The notes below the pieces were generated by a model. The model searched no databases, had not been told where the DNA came from, and was given only the letters and a program-made list of their open reading frames with translations. A stretch of 64,000 bases of DNA from Marthasterias glacialis (taxonomy: Eukaryota > Echinodermata > Asteroidea > Forcipulatida > Asteriidae). A program made the position numbers and the translations under genes. The stretch spans positions 12,479,938 through 12,543,937 of the forward strand of contig OU452226.1 in assembly GCA_911728455.2 (NCBI GenBank), given 5' to 3'. Of this stretch, positions 1 through 12,098 are shown one piece after another; position 1 is the stretch's first letter, and each line of letters opens with the position of its first letter.

Positions 1-861
1 GACATCCTGTTCCAGCCAAGCTCGGGTTTCCTCCACCGGCTTTGCAGGAACTTCACCTGACAGGCTGGGTGCTGTCACGCGATCTCTCCACAGGCCTTTC
101 ACAATGAACTGTGTCGATTGCAGTAAGTTTTTTATGACAGTAGATTACTTCATTTTATTTGAATCACTAATCTTTTCTAAAAACCACAAAAAGGACTGTT
201 TTTCCATTTTAATTATAACATTGAACCATTTGTTAATTTTCTTAATTTTGCTTTGACAGAGCTAATCAAGCTGAAGTGAGTTCCACCAATCAACAAAGCG
301 GATATCTGTGCACTGGACATCAACCTTCATATGGTAAGTTTATGAACACATGTACATTTATAAAGTTATATCAAACTAAAATAGTGGTTGGAAAGAACTT
401 CTTCTCATAAGATGCATTTAAGGTGACTTCTTTTGTGCAGGATGCAAAAAAAATCATTTCAGTTACTTGTGTAGGTCTTTTAAAAGACCAAATCATCTTT
501 TGTTAGTTTTTAATGACAACCCTTTGCTGGTTTGATCAACATTTTGATCCGCTGAAATAATTTCAAATTCTTTCTACCATCCCTTTAAAATTGTGTTATA
601 GAAATAGTTTCTAAACAGACCTCGTCATCGAGAGTGATTGTTGTTTCTAAATATTTACATCTCATAGTAGTACTTGAAATCTTTGAATGTTTCCTTTGAA
701 TACTTGAAAAAAACTAAAATGGCAATTTTAAAGGTCACATTCAAACTATACCTTGTTAAATCAAATGTTTGTCTTAATTAAAAATTTATTTTGTGTGTTT
801 GTATTTTGAAGGTGCGCCATCTGTAGATGATATTTACCTGTCACAAAATGAAGATTCCTGA
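1..861 (+). CDS. 3'-terminal exons of an unidentified gene (partial)
   Basis: Three exon-like blocks join in one open frame: one ending at 122 (donor GTAAGT), 260-333 (acceptor TTTGACAG, donor GTAAGT) and 812-861, ending in TGA at 859-861. The split codon across the second junction is G|GT. The joined C-terminus is hydrophilic and ends GAPSVDDIYLSQNEDS. The first block can only be read in this frame from about 61, because a TGA sits at 58-60, so its acceptor is probably the CAG at 61-63 or the one ending at 93. The gene continues to the left of the window or starts in an exon not seen. I do not recognise the family. The splice signals and phase agreement are what I see; that it is a real gene is inferred. 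Confidence 0.4.
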
Positions 862-2130
862 GACTTGCTAGTGCCTATCATCAGCTCAATGTCTACCCGT
901 CACAATTTTGATATGTGAGGATTACAACAGAGGTATGTAAAATCCCTATGAATTACATTACGTTTGTTACACTAACATCAAAAAGTGGGCTGTTTTTGCA
1001 GCACTGTACAGACGGCACCCCTACATCACATGCCACAACACGCTGGGGACTCCATGCTGGCACCAGCCTAACCCAGATGAGTGGTTATCCCTACAGATTG
1101 ATTACAGATTAAAAAAATAATAACATGTTTTTACTAACAAAATCCCTTCCCACGACCCTGCCGATTTTAAACGGCCGTTTAAGACCTCGGTCACCACTCT
1201 TTTATTCCCTTAATAAATATTCATCAATCAATAAGCTTCCAAGTACAAACCAACATTATTCCTCCTCAAGACTGTTATTACCTCACATTAAACCTAGGAA
1301 TAGAATGTTTTTTACATCATTGAAATGATATGCTGAAGGACCAGAGAGTTTGCTGAACTTCTCACATCTTTTTTGACTAAACACACTCAATCAATTTCAG
1401 TTTGGATATTACCATCCAGGCAAATCGGACTTGATACAAATTAAGGCGGATGTATCTTGTCAAATTTGAATTACAAAAATGAAACCCTTTAAAAACCAAG
1501 TCAACATGGATGGCTCATAAGATTTCATTGTCAAGGGCAAATTGATACCACTGGGGGGGCAGTACATTTGACCTTCCCTTTTTCATGCACCCTAATGTGT
1601 TACCTCTATACATTTGTTTTCAGAGTTTGAGAAGAGCAACTCGTATTGCAAACATCAAATGTCTTCAAGGCATTCTAAACATCAAGGTATCGTGGATAAA
1701 CCAACAAGCAGCTTGCATTAACTTCATTTGTAAGATTATAGACATGTTAGCTAATTATGTCAAGTACATCCCCGGTGCAATTATTACATCTACATAATTG
1801 TTCTTGTAAAAAGTAGGTGTACCAATTGCTAGCAAGCACACTGCATACTTTGAACTCACGAAGTTGGAGATCTGGGCAATGATAGTTTGACTGGTTCTTG
1901 GATGAGCACCTGTGGTGCCTCCCTGCTCAGAACCCTTGCCCCACCCCAAGTGAGATCCAAAAAATGCACAAATTAATCGTTCAATACATTAAATAGACCC
2001 CCAAAATTAAACCTTAATTAATTAAAACTTGTCCCCCCAAATAAAATTGTCTTGTAATGCCACTGTTTCAAATTAATGATGTAAATTTAATTTCCATGGC
2101 TTAGAGTTGTACATTTATTTATATGATAAT
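862..2130. other. Non-coding stretch, no gene recognised
   Basis: AT-rich sequence. Possible 3' UTR or flank of the partial gene at the left edge. A short exon-like block follows a TTTTCAG at about 1,620 but has no supporting partner. I see nothing else definable. Confidence 0.4.
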
Positions 2131-2242
2131 GGGAGACTTTTGAGACGTTAGCGGGCGCCCCAGTAACCGGTCCTTTACTATTATGAGAGCAATAGAAAAG
2201 GACTGGTTACTGGGGTGCCTGCTAACGTCTCAAAAGGCTCCC
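2131..2242. mobile_element. Foldback MITE-like inverted repeat (112 bp)
   Basis: The left half starts GGGAGACTTTTGAGACGTTA and the right half ends with its imperfect reverse complement, so almost the whole 112 bp folds into a hairpin with a short centre. The inner arms contain CCCCAGTAAC, which resembles the CAGTAAC tips of the MITE cluster near 30.8-32.2 kb, but the rest differs. It encodes no protein. Likely a non-autonomous DNA transposon. Confidence 0.65.
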
Positions 2243-3484
2243 ATTAAATGTAAAGTTCAAAAGTTTCAAATTGATCTCTTTATAAATTGAATTCAATTGC
2301 AGAAAACGATTGTTCTTATGCTGATAATTTAAAAAAAATATACATTGTTTATATTATATTATTTGGCATTGTCAAATAAAATGATTCTATAAATGAAGCA
2401 AGAAAACTGTTAATTCCTTTCATTTTTGTGCTATTGGTGCTATTGGTGTACATGTAATGTGTTAAGGTTACAAGAATCAAGCAAAACAGAGCATAGTTAC
2501 ATATAATTCTTTCAACTTGCTGTATTTTTGAGGGAGTGTGTGATCCAAATTTACGTGATGTAAAACAAGCAACAATTTTTTTTTAATTGTTGCTATTATT
2601 AGTATTATTTATTTGGTCATTAATACAAGAAAACAATATACAGACAGTCAAAATAAGAAAAAACTGTAATTGTGATACATGGAAATCGTCGTTGAAAGCG
2701 CCCTCATGCGGTCAAAAATATGGCAAATTGACACAAAACCCACTTGGGCTTGAACCTGCCGAACGTCATTTGACCCTACCCCACACTAAAATTCATGTGA
2801 TGAAATCCAACCTTGTGCAAAAAAATAGACTGGTCCCATTCAGTAAACAAGTACATGTTATCCAATGATTTATGAGTAGACGGGAAAGCCAACAAAGATG
2901 GCTGCAACAAAATAGTTTTATATCCTCTCAATTATTTTTCAGAAAAGTGCTGTAAATAAGTATACAAATTTGAAAATACCTTAACTCCTTTAATCCATAA
3001 AGTACCATACCTTTAAAATCCTTCTAAACCACCCAGTTCATACATTCATTAAAAAAATGTACCACACCTTTAAATGTATTTGTACGCCACTGTGACCCCA
3101 CCAAAACAACAAGTTTCATACTTTTCCATACTTTACAACAGCATGGTCACCACTTTAATGTGAAATGTAATATATCTTAAATTCACAAAGGAACTAGGCC
3201 TACCTTTACAATTGAGAGATTAAATAAAGAGTCAAAACCAATTTATCCATCAACGCAATTGGAGCTGTTCCTTTAAATCAGTTCCGCCCTATGATGAGGT
3301 CCCATAAACCTATATCCACCTAACAGTAACAAGACCTTTTTTTACACAGCATAAACTATTTTTTAAACAGACACCAAAAAATAATGTTATCAAAAATACT
3401 AAACAGGGGATGGGTCCCTTATTTTAACAGTTAAATTCCCCTTGACATTAGTTACTTGTTTTCCCTATCAAAAGTATCTCCAGC
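2243..3484. other. Intergenic AT-rich stretch
   Basis: No gene, tRNA or clear repeat is visible. Short open frames here have no splice context or family resemblance. Confidence 0.4.
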
Positions 3485-4308
3485 ACAATCACTACTAGTC
3501 CTTTTCCCCAACCTTCAAATCCAACCAGCTCAGCCCAACTGCTGACTGACTGCCAAGCAACTTCCCAGCCCCTGGCCCCAGTCCTCTACCCAGCTTGAAT
3601 ATGCCCATGTCCCACCAGCCACTCCCCAGCATGACTACTAGTCCATCTCCCTACCCACACCCCCAAGCCTTCAGTCCAACCATCACAGCCCACTGACTGA
3701 CCGACTGTCTTCATCCCAGCAACTTCCCAGCCCCTGGCCCCAGTCCTCTACCCAGCTTGATTTTGCCCATGTCCCACCAGCCACTCCCCAGCATGACTAC
3801 TAGTCCATCTCCCTACCCTCACCCCCAAGCCTTCAGTCCAACCATCACAGCCCACTGACTGACCGACTGTCTTCATCCCAGCAACTTCCCAGCCCCTGGC
3901 CCCAGTCCTCTACCCAGCTTGATTTTGCCCATGTCCCACCAGCCACTCCCCAGCATGACTACTAGTCCATCTCCCTACCCTCACCCCCAAGCCTTCAGTC
4001 CAACCATCACAGCCCACTGACTGACCGACTGTCTTCATCCCAGCAACTTCCCAGCCCCTGGCCCCAGTCCTCTACCCAGCTTGATTTTGCCCATGTCCCA
4101 CCAGCCACTCCCCAGCATGACTACTAGTCCATCTCCCTACCCACACCCCCAAGCCTTCAGTCCAACCATCACAGCCCACTGACTGACCGACTGTCTTCAT
4201 CCCAGCAACTTCCCAGCCCCTGGCCCAAGTCCTCTACCCAGCACGGTCATGCCTATAGTCCAACCAGCTGAACCCACTGCCCAGCAACCTCCTAGCCCCT
4301 GGCCCAGT
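3485..4308. repeat. 162-bp tandem minisatellite, about 4.5 copies
   Basis: The landmark ATGACTACTAGTCCATCTCC recurs at 3,631, 3,793, 3,955 and 4,117, exactly 162 bp apart. The central copies are nearly identical; the first and last are degenerate (from about 3,485 and up to about 4,308). The unit is C-rich and G-poor on the plus strand, so it is strand-asymmetric. No frame is convincingly coding. Confidence 0.9.
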
Positions 4309-4499
4309 GAGTCTCAGAGCTGAGGCAACCCCTCAGCCCTTGGAAATTTTACTCCCCAATCTTAGCTCCAAGGCCCTTGGTCAACCCTCAGATCTGCCAA
4401 AAATCCAAGGGTATAGCCAGGGAAAAATTTTTCTGAAAATTTTTCTAAGTCCAGCCATTCTAATATTCATCAGGTCAAAAACCGTTAAGATTTTCATGA

Positions 4500-4700
4500 A
4501 AGCTCAGTAGCAGAGTGGTGAGAGACAGAGGTTACAGGGCTGAATGTACCGGGTTCAAGCCCTACCCTATTTTACAAGAATTGATAAAAAAGTTATTTTT
4601 TACCAGTAAAAAAGGGGTCCACCAGGATTTGAACCCCCGAGCTCACAGCCCCAGAATTCCGGGAGCTGTGAGCTAGCCCACTGGGCTAAATCGCCGCTTG
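4500..4700 (-). repeat. tRNA-like dispersed repeat, copy 1
   Basis: Read on the minus strand this has a tRNA-like block: GCCCAGTGGGCTAGCTCACA, then a B-box-like GGTTCAAATCC, within about 4,615-4,700. A second tRNA-like stretch on the plus strand (GGGTTCAAGCCC near 4,551) precedes it. The same arrangement recurs at 8,465-8,612, so this is a repeat family and not a lone tRNA gene. Confidence 0.6.
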
Positions 4701-5360
4701 AAAAAAATCGCTCGGACGTTATATATAAACCTTAGGATGGATAGGTCAAAAAAAAAATTAATGAGATGCGCCCTATGACCTACGACCTTAGCATGAGAGA
4801 GGAAAAGAAAAAGAAGAAATGTATGCTGTTATCTGTATAAAAATAGTTTATTTGTAGAAACAAAAACACCATTACATAATACAAAATGTGTTTAACAAGT
4901 AAAAGTAAAGACTATTAAAGACTACAAACATTATTAGGTACTTTTATTGAAAATTTAAATATTATTTAAAAAATATTTAAGAGGTATGGGTCCTTTATTT
5001 TAATTAAGTAATAATTAAATGGCTCATAACATTAGTTACTTGTATCAATATTTTTTACGCAAAAATAATATCCACATTGTCTAAAACCAAACAAAATAAA
5101 CTATTTATTACAGTATTTTTACAGTATTACCACTTTGGTAAAAGTTAGCCCCTTTTGATTTAACTTTATCTGCAGAGATTGAAATACACTCTTTCAATTC
5201 GTAAAATGAGAACCCTTGAAGACTACACAGTGCCTACATCGAAAATGCTATATTAACTATTCCGTTATTCAATATTCATAGCAAAAATGTCAATTTCTCT
5301 TGGTCACTGCTAGAGGGCGCTACCACTATCTACCCTCCCCTAATATTACCATCCTTGATA
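4701..5360. other. AT-rich intergenic stretch
   Basis: Many runs of A and T and no recognisable gene or repeat boundaries. Confidence 0.4.
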
Positions 5361-5370
5361 AAATCATACT

Positions 5371-5456
5371 CCCAGCGGCATAGCTGTGCCGCCCCCCCCC
5401 CCCCCCACCCTTCCAGTGTGCACCTCGTGAAAAAATCCTGGCTATGCCACTACACA
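5371..5456. repeat. Poly-C element with CAGCGGCATAGC / GGCTATGCCACT ends
   Basis: A run of about 17 C is flanked by CCAGCGGCATAGCTGTGCCG on the left and CTGGCTATGCCACT on the right. These ends are roughly inverted copies of each other. Similar ends beside G or C runs occur near 27,989, 35,200, 35,900 and 45,554. This looks like a small non-autonomous transposon family carrying a homopolymer tract. Confidence 0.45.
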
Positions 5457-5884
5457 CTCCTAAACACGCATCTTTCATACATTTTTTTAAATTATTATTT
5501 TTTATTTACGATAAAAGTGGTTCTACATCACCATTACCTCTATTTGGATCACGTGAGATTGTTTTGTTCAGTAGCTAAAAGATATGCCTCGACCATAATC
5601 AAAGAAAAGAAGAACATTCCTGCCAGTAGACCCCTATGTAAGATCTTTTCTCATGATTTTTTTTTTTTTTACTTTTAAGGTATTTTTTTACATTAAGTTT
5701 AGTTTTTTACTTGCCTTTAATTATACTTGCTTTTTAGTTTAGTTTGCTTACATGTTTACGTACTTGGCTTGTTCTCTGTACACTTTAAGTATCTTCAATA
5801 TTATTGCTATTATTGCCTAGGTTTTATGGTTTTATTGTGAGGAACTTTGTAGTATTTTTCATAAAGTGCCACATAAATGCCTTT

Positions 5885-7352
5885 TTTACTATTATCATTA
5901 TCATTATCCCCATCATTATCATTACCCTTAGCATTATCATTACCCCCATCATTATCATTATCATTATAGTTATCATTACCCTTACCCTTATCATTATTAC
6001 CATCATTATCATTATCCCCACCCTTAGCATTACTATTCTTACTGTTAGCGTTAGAATTGTCATTATCATTTTCAGTATCATTACCCCTACCCTTATCAAT
6101 ATTATCATTATCTCCATCTGTAATCCCATCACTATCATTATCATTATCATTACCCCTACCATTACCCCCATTATTATCAATATCATTACCCTTACCCTTA
6201 TCGTAATCGTTATAGTTATCGTCATCGTTATCATTATCATTATCATCACCCTTACCATTACCCCAATCATTATCATTACCATTATCATTACCCTTACCCC
6301 TATCTTATACTATCATTATCATTATCAGTATCATTATCATTGTCCTTATCCTTATCATTGTCCTTATCATTACCCTTACCCCTATCTTATTATCATTATC
6401 ATTATCAGTATCCTTATCCTTATCCTTATCATTATCCTTATCATTACCCTTACCCCTATCTTATTATCATTATCATTATCAGTATCATTATCCTTATCAT
6501 TACCCTTATCATTATCATTATCATTACCCTTACCCCTATCTGATTATCATTATCCCCATCATTACCCTTATCCTTTAACCTTATCATTATCATTACCCTT
6601 ACCCCTATCTTATCATCATTATCATTATCATTACCCTTATCATTATCATTACCCTTACCCCTATCTTATCATCATTATCATTATCAGTATCCCCATCATT
6701 ATCATTATCATTACCATTACCCTTACCCCTATCTTATTCTTATTATCATTATCAGTATCATTACCCTTATCCTTAATATCATTACCCTTATCCTTATCCT
6801 TACCCTTACCCCTACCTTATTCTTATTATCATTATCATTATCATTATCATTACCATTACCATTATCATTACCCTTACCCCTATCTTACTATCATTATCAT
6901 AATATCAGTATCATTATCATTATCCTTACCCCTATCTTATTATCATTATCATTATCAGTATCAGTATCATTATCATTATCCTTATCCTTATCCTTATCAT
7001 TACCCTTACCCCTATCTTATCATCATTATCAGTATCAGTATTCCCATCATTATCATTATCATTACCATTACCCTTACCCCTATCTTATTCTTATTATCAT
7101 TATCAGTATCATTACCCTTATCCTTATCATTACCCTTACCCCTACCTTATTCTCATTATCATTATCATTATCATTACCCTTATCATTATCATTATCATTA
7201 CCCTTACCCCTATCTTATTATCATTATCAGTGTCAGTATCATTATCGCTAGCATTACCATTACCCTTACCCTTACCCTTACCCCTACCCTTACCCTTACC
7301 CTTACCCCTACCCTTACCCTTTTTGTTATCATTATCCTTATCCTTATTATTA
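5885..7352. repeat. 1.5-kb pyrimidine-rich simple-sequence block
   Basis: Nearly 1.5 kb is built only from ATTATC, CTTATC and CCCTTA hexamers and variants. There are higher-order repeats of roughly 85-110 bp around CCCTTACCCCTATCTTATTATC. A and C/T dominate the plus strand and G is nearly absent. The long open frames on both strands come from the repeat, which lacks stop codons in some frames. CCCTTA is not the telomere hexamer, whose complement is CCCTAA. Confidence 0.95.
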
Positions 7353-8460
7353 TTACTATTATAAAGGCACCCTTGGGGGATACTCGTCAGTGATTTAAAG
7401 CAATATTTACACTGGCCTAATGAGAAACAATGGGTTGGACTTCTCTGTACATATACTCATTTATACTGTGTCCAACTTTGGGAGGGTGTCACGTGATTCT
7501 TCATTTCAGTAATGGATCGGTAGAATCCTAATCAAACTTTACTTTATTGGTTTAATTTGGAGATTTTTATATACAGTTACTTCAATGTGGTTTATTTATC
7601 GTCAAGTAAAATGTGGGACTGATCTTTAAAGACACTGCTTAAATTATATTCACTGCAACTGAGATAATCATTTCTTTATCACATTTCAAGTGTCAAACAA
7701 TACGTTTCTGAAGCGAGGCTGCTTTTTTGCACGGCTGAATAGATGCATCCGATCATGTATAAAATGCAAGTTAGCATTCAATCTCTGCAGCGCCCGTTTT
7801 ATAAAAAATCAAAACACAATTTTTCACATCACCGACATTACTCAAGATTTTAACAACTTGTGATTAGAGTTGTGTGTTTTACTTCTTTAAATAAAATAAA
7901 TTAATTCTTAATAATATTTTATTATTACCTCATGAATTTCTTAATACAACTAAATGTGGTACATAAATTGGATGAAATAATGTACAAACTCAGCCTAGTT
8001 AAGTATGTTAACATAGAAAACGAATCAAATTCTGATCAAAATATTGATTGGTAAATTTCCAATGTTTAACGTTCAAAGACGTTCAAAAGTTGTCATAATA
8101 ATTGCATTGAAATAATTATATCATATTATGTTTTTCGTTTATTTTTGTAATAATTTAAATACCACTTGAGGTTTGAGTTTGACCCTCAAGCTGCAAATAA
8201 TGTAACTTCAAGTTATTAATTTCTCATAATTTCTATAATAACAATAAATTTTTCTTGTTATAAACATTTCAAGAGAATAATATTTTGGATAATTTGAATT
8301 GGTGAGAGTCATTTGTTTCACTAAGATTAAAAGTTTGAATTGTTAGAAGTTTGAAAGCAAAGTAATCCAATGGTGATAGTTTTATTAGCTTTAATAATTA
8401 TAATTAACAACGATGAAAAAATCTACTTGGATGTAGGTCTAATTTATTCCACAGAACTGG
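7353..8460. other. AT-rich intergenic stretch
   Basis: No recognisable gene or repeat. Base composition is strongly AT. Confidence 0.4.
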
Positions 8461-8464
8461 ATCT

Positions 8465-8612
8465 AAGAGCCACCAGCATTTAGTGCTACAACTCATTTCA
8501 TAGGGCTAAAGGTACCGGGTTCAAGCCCTTCCCTATTCTACAAGGGGTCCACCAGGATTTGAACCCTGAGCTCGCAGCCCCAGAATTCCAGGAGCTGTGA
8601 GCTAGCCCACAA
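8465..8612 (-). repeat. tRNA-like dispersed repeat, copy 2
   Basis: Shares GTACCGGGTTCAAGCCCT, GGGGTCCACCAGGATTTGAA and CAGGAGCTGTGAGCTAGCCC with the repeat at 4,500-4,700, in the same order and orientation, but is about 40 bp shorter in the middle. Confidence 0.65.
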
Positions 8613-8618
8613 TAATAT

Positions 8619-8815
8619 AAATCTACATGAAGGCTGATGTCTGCTCACAAGTTCATACTAGTATTAATGTTAGTAGTCATTATTTGTCAGCAAAGTGTTC
8701 ATCTACTTGTAGGCCTGACGTATTGTCACTTATTATAAAGTTCATACTAGTATTAATAATAGTAATCATTATTCATCAACAAAGTGTAAATCTACGTGGA
8801 GGCCTGACTTATTTA
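8619..8815. repeat. Short tandem repeat, period about 82-89 bp
   Basis: The block ATCTAC-TG-AGGCCTGA followed by AAGTTCATACTAGTATTAAT and CAACAAAGTGT occurs from about 8,619 and about 8,701, with a partial third copy from about 8,790. Copies differ by point changes. Confidence 0.6.
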
Positions 8816-8829
8816 AGAACCCACAAGAG

Positions 8830-9955
8830 CCATCCACCCTAGTGATATCCTCTTTTCCATTAATATCAATATTAACAGTTAATTTTGTTATTCTTTACTG
8901 TCATTGTATGTTATGAAAAAAGATACATATCTTTAAAAACGGTCAGCTCTAAATTTCATGTAATATATCTCACAATGATCTCACACTAAATCTTGAACAG
9001 GTTCTAGATTTTTAAGTATTGAGTTTTTAACCTTTAACAAATCCTATCATTGTTACTTCAGTTAAATGCATTGTGTAATGAATTTAAATAGCATTTATTT
9101 AATTCAAAACCCAATTTAATTATGGAATGTTAGTAGGAGACACTACATTACCTTTATCACAAATTTTTTCTTTCAAACTACTATAAACAAACATTTACAT
9201 ACATACAAACTATTTTTTAAGGTAAAATTGTGACACATTTGTATTTATAAGAGCATAATCTGTAATAGATGAAGGTGTAAATGAAATCATTGTTATAGCA
9301 AATAATCAGTGCATTGACAATATTTTATCATGTTTTATCATTAATTTTCAATTCAGAGGATGGAATTTGTTTTCTGATTAAAATACCAACATGCTACTTG
9401 TAATGTGGTCTTATGTTTTAGTCATTTTAAACAAAGAAGTTCATTCTTTTCAGATGTTAGTGGTTAAAATTAATGGAATTTTAATAATCAAATCTGAATA
9501 TGTTGTTTTGTATTGAAAACAAACTTTGTCAACAAAGCTGGAAATCACTTAATATTTCTTTTAATAATATCAACAATTTATTAGTATTTATTCATTGTTT
9601 GATAATGGCTGCAATATTTTCAACACGCGATGACTTTATGTTTGATATTGGCCGCAATATTTCCAACGCACGATGACTTTATGTCCGCCCGACTCGCACT
9701 CCAACCCGTCAGCAGCAGCCTCGTTTCTGTATGTTGCACAATTGCGCTTATTGCAAAAAATGTTAAAAATGTATACTATTTGGGGGCAAAAACCACATCA
9801 AAGTTACTGTATGTACCACTAATAAAGTTTAACAAGGTGATTGGTAAACAGTCTCATAACCTTATAATTAAAAATAAAATATATTTTATAAGTACACCAT
9901 TGCAAGCATTTTAATTCAGGTTCTAAATTTTGCCAATATCATCCTGGTCAGGTTA
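8830..9955. other. AT-rich intergenic stretch with one short duplication
   Basis: The only structure seen is a 35-bp direct duplication (GGC-GCAATATTT-CAAC then CGATGACTTTATGT) at about 9,606-9,640 and 9,648-9,682. No gene is recognised. Confidence 0.4.
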
Positions 9956-9957
9956 GT

Positions 9958-10300
9958 CTAAAGCAGGGCCACCACGAGCAGGTCCCAGGATACCAGCCCC
10001 ACACGCTTTCTAGCATCGTCAGAGCCATTACACCCACCTTTCGGCAGGGTCCGGTCCGCCACCCCAAGGCGAACCCCAAGGCAGTCCCCTAGCTGTAGTA
10101 ACGCGGTCCCAAAGCCCCACGGCCAAGACTCGGGACTACTGCCGTTTGCCAACCATTTGTGATCACACCAGTACCATGCTCTTTCCGATAGAGCAGCCTG
10201 ATGCATCTTTAAGATCAACATCCAGCTGTCACCCTGGCCGGCAGTAGGACCCCAAATGCCACGTGCAAATGTCCAGGTCCCTTTAATATTTCGGAATTTC
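9958..10300 (-). repeat. GC-rich dispersed-repeat-like block
   Basis: This block is much more GC-rich than its neighbours and ends abruptly on both sides, which suggests an insertion. On the minus strand one frame stays open through the block and into the 20-bp array. The predicted protein has no motif I recognise and the frame runs into simple repeats, so I do not call a gene. Confidence 0.3.
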
Positions 10301-10317
10301 CCGTGTTGTACCACCAT

Positions 10318-10529
10318 CGATTCCGAATCGCATCTCCGCACCACCAATCGAACGTCCGCACCACCAATCGTATCTCCGCACAACCAATCGTATCTCCGCA
10401 CAACCAATCGTATCTCCGCACAACCAATCGTATCTCCGCACAACCAATCGTATCTCTGCACAACCAATCATATCGCCGCACAACCAATCGTATCTCCGCA
10501 CCACCAATCGTATCTCCGCACCACCAAGT
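10318..10529. repeat. 20-bp tandem array, about 10 copies
   Basis: The unit CAACCAATCGTATCTCCGCA repeats without spacers from about 10,320 to 10,527, with A/C variants (CAACC or CACC). Units abut directly, so it is a satellite-like array and not a repeat-spacer array. Several frames are open only because the unit has no stop in them. Confidence 0.9.
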
Positions 10530-11178
10530 CTCTAAGATTTCCAATTTTATAGCTCAAAAAACGCATATGTGCTTGCTTGCAATGGTGTACTTATTTACAA
10601 GATGTAAACTGTATAGTGCTGCTAAAACAGCCCACTATACGACGATTACAGAAAACATCAAAACATTACACAAACCTACAAACTAAAAGTGCTTGGTTGT
10701 TCATTCATGATTGCTAGATGAACTGCTAGGATGTCTTGATGATCATACGCGTTGCTCTCCTTTATACCCTGTAGCCTTCAAGATGTCAGTACAGGTGATT
10801 CTCTTTGCACTTGACCTCAGAGAACTATTAGCTACATCTCTGGCTCTGAAAGGTCAAGTTTGAAGATAAGAAATTGTATGCAAGCCAAAAATTGCAATGT
10901 GCAAAATCCTTTGCAGAGGTGATTAAAAACTGGTGAGGACCCCTCCCCCAGTGATGGATGGTATCAGGTTTATTTTTAACCACTTTTTTCTCATCCTTTG
11001 TTTTTGTTAGAAGTAGACCACAGTACTCTGTGAGAAGTTTAACAAATTATTTGTTTCATGAAGAGGACATTCTGCAGTTACAAAATGTATATAAACAAGA
11101 AAATATCGAGCACGCGTATTAGGTTTTAACTTTAAAAGGTCAAATGATTTCCCAATAATTAGGATTACATAACTTGCA

Positions 11179-11291
11179 TTATTTTTCAAACATGATACAT
11201 ACAACAAAGGAGAGTGCAGCTCCTATATCTTTTGCTAGTCTTATACACCTACTTGTCGACGGGTAGATTTCTTTGGAGATACTTAGCCTTT
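11179..11291 (-). CDS. Terminal exon of an unknown gene with duplicated exons
   Basis: On the minus strand an acceptor TTTGTGTTGCAG precedes an open block that starts AA|AGG and ends in TAA at 11,179-11,181. It reads RLSISKEIYPSTSRC, then diverges to a hydrophobic end finishing MFEK. The same 28-residue theme is encoded by intact exon-like units at 12,015-12,098 and 13,454-13,537, and the reading phase joins correctly to them. Relative to those copies, several changes fall at synonymous sites in this frame (TCA/TCG, AGA/AGG), which favours this frame over the alternative. The family is unknown to me. Confidence 0.35.
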
Positions 11292-11621
11292 CTGCAACAC
11301 AAACAAAATGCAAATTTTGCAACAATAATATATTTTTTCAATATTTTCAATCAAAAATTAAGTGAAGAATACGAACATTGAAACAACAAAATGTTCAGAG
11401 GACCCCATGCATTTTAGGAATTCTTTTGATTGTTGCAATCAAAATAAGCAACAGTGATTTTGTCAACTCTGAAATGATTGCCAAACAACATAAAAATCTT
11501 TTTGAATGAATTGTAATGCTACAAGAAAACAAAACGATAATCTGCACAATTATTACAGAGCTCCATTTGGGACAAGGGGTAAATATTGAAAGTATACTTT
11601 TTTGGGGAATTCACCTTTCAC

Positions 11622-11712
11622 TAGAGAGTGCAGCTCCTTTATTATAGGCTGGTCTTGGACATCTACTTGTTGACGGGTAGATGCCTTTGGAGATGCTATA
11701 TGCCTTGCCTGA
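11622..11712 (-). pseudogene. Decayed copy of the 84-bp duplicated exon
   Basis: Aligns with the 84-bp unit but has a net 7-bp insertion near its 5' end, which brings an in-frame TAG. The donor-like GTGAAAGG is kept, while the acceptor region is changed to ATGGCAG. Treated as a pseudo-exon in the duplicated array. Confidence 0.4.
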
Positions 11713-12014
11713 CTGCCATGCAAACAAATTGCACAATTAGTGTTTTGTTCAAATTACCTGCTTTCACCTCCGCCGTTTTGTCATACTTTCAATCAAAAAT
11801 AAGTGAAGAAAACCAAAACCCAGTCTGTCAACTCAGAAACGATTGCCAAAAAACATACGAATATCTTTCAATGAGTTTTAACGCTAAAAGAAAATGAACT
11901 ATATTTATGTCTGTTTAAACAAGAGCAGCAATGCATTCTGCACAATTATTACAGAGCTCTATTAGGGACCAGGGGTAAATACTGAAAGTATACTTTTGGG
12001 AATTTACATTTTAC

Positions 12015-12098
12015 TGGAGAGTGCAGCTCCTTTATCATAGGTTGGTCTTGGACATCTACTTGTTGACGGGTAGATGTCTTTGGAGATGCTAAGCCTGA
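12015..12098 (-). CDS. Intact 84-bp duplicated exon, copy A
   Basis: Bounded on the minus strand by TTTGTGTTGCAG and GTAAAATG. It is exactly 84 bp, so it can be added or skipped without shifting the frame (starts with two bases of a codon, ends with one). In the supported frame it reads RLSISKDIYPSTSRC then PRPTYDKGAALS. Introns around the copies are also similar, so the duplication included exon plus flanking intron (units of about 390-720 bp). No function is assigned. Confidence 0.4.

Noticed and set aside
6200-7340. CCCTTA runs taken as telomeric repeats
   Set aside because: The metazoan telomere strand is CCCTAA. CCCTTA is a different hexamer and is mixed with ATTATC units.
5804-7393. 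A 529-codon open frame rich in I, Y, H, P and S/L, with another long frame on the opposite strand
   Set aside because: It is produced by the simple-sequence block. The translation only mirrors the hexamer repeats, and there is no start context, splice signal or domain.
10318-10529. 20-bp repeats taken as a CRISPR array
   Set aside because: Units abut with no spacers, and the DNA is clearly eukaryotic.
9958-10686. Several overlapping open frames of about 100-170 codons
   Set aside because: They run through the 20-bp array and change frame freely. The repeated RRYDWLCGD-like peptide only reflects the array.
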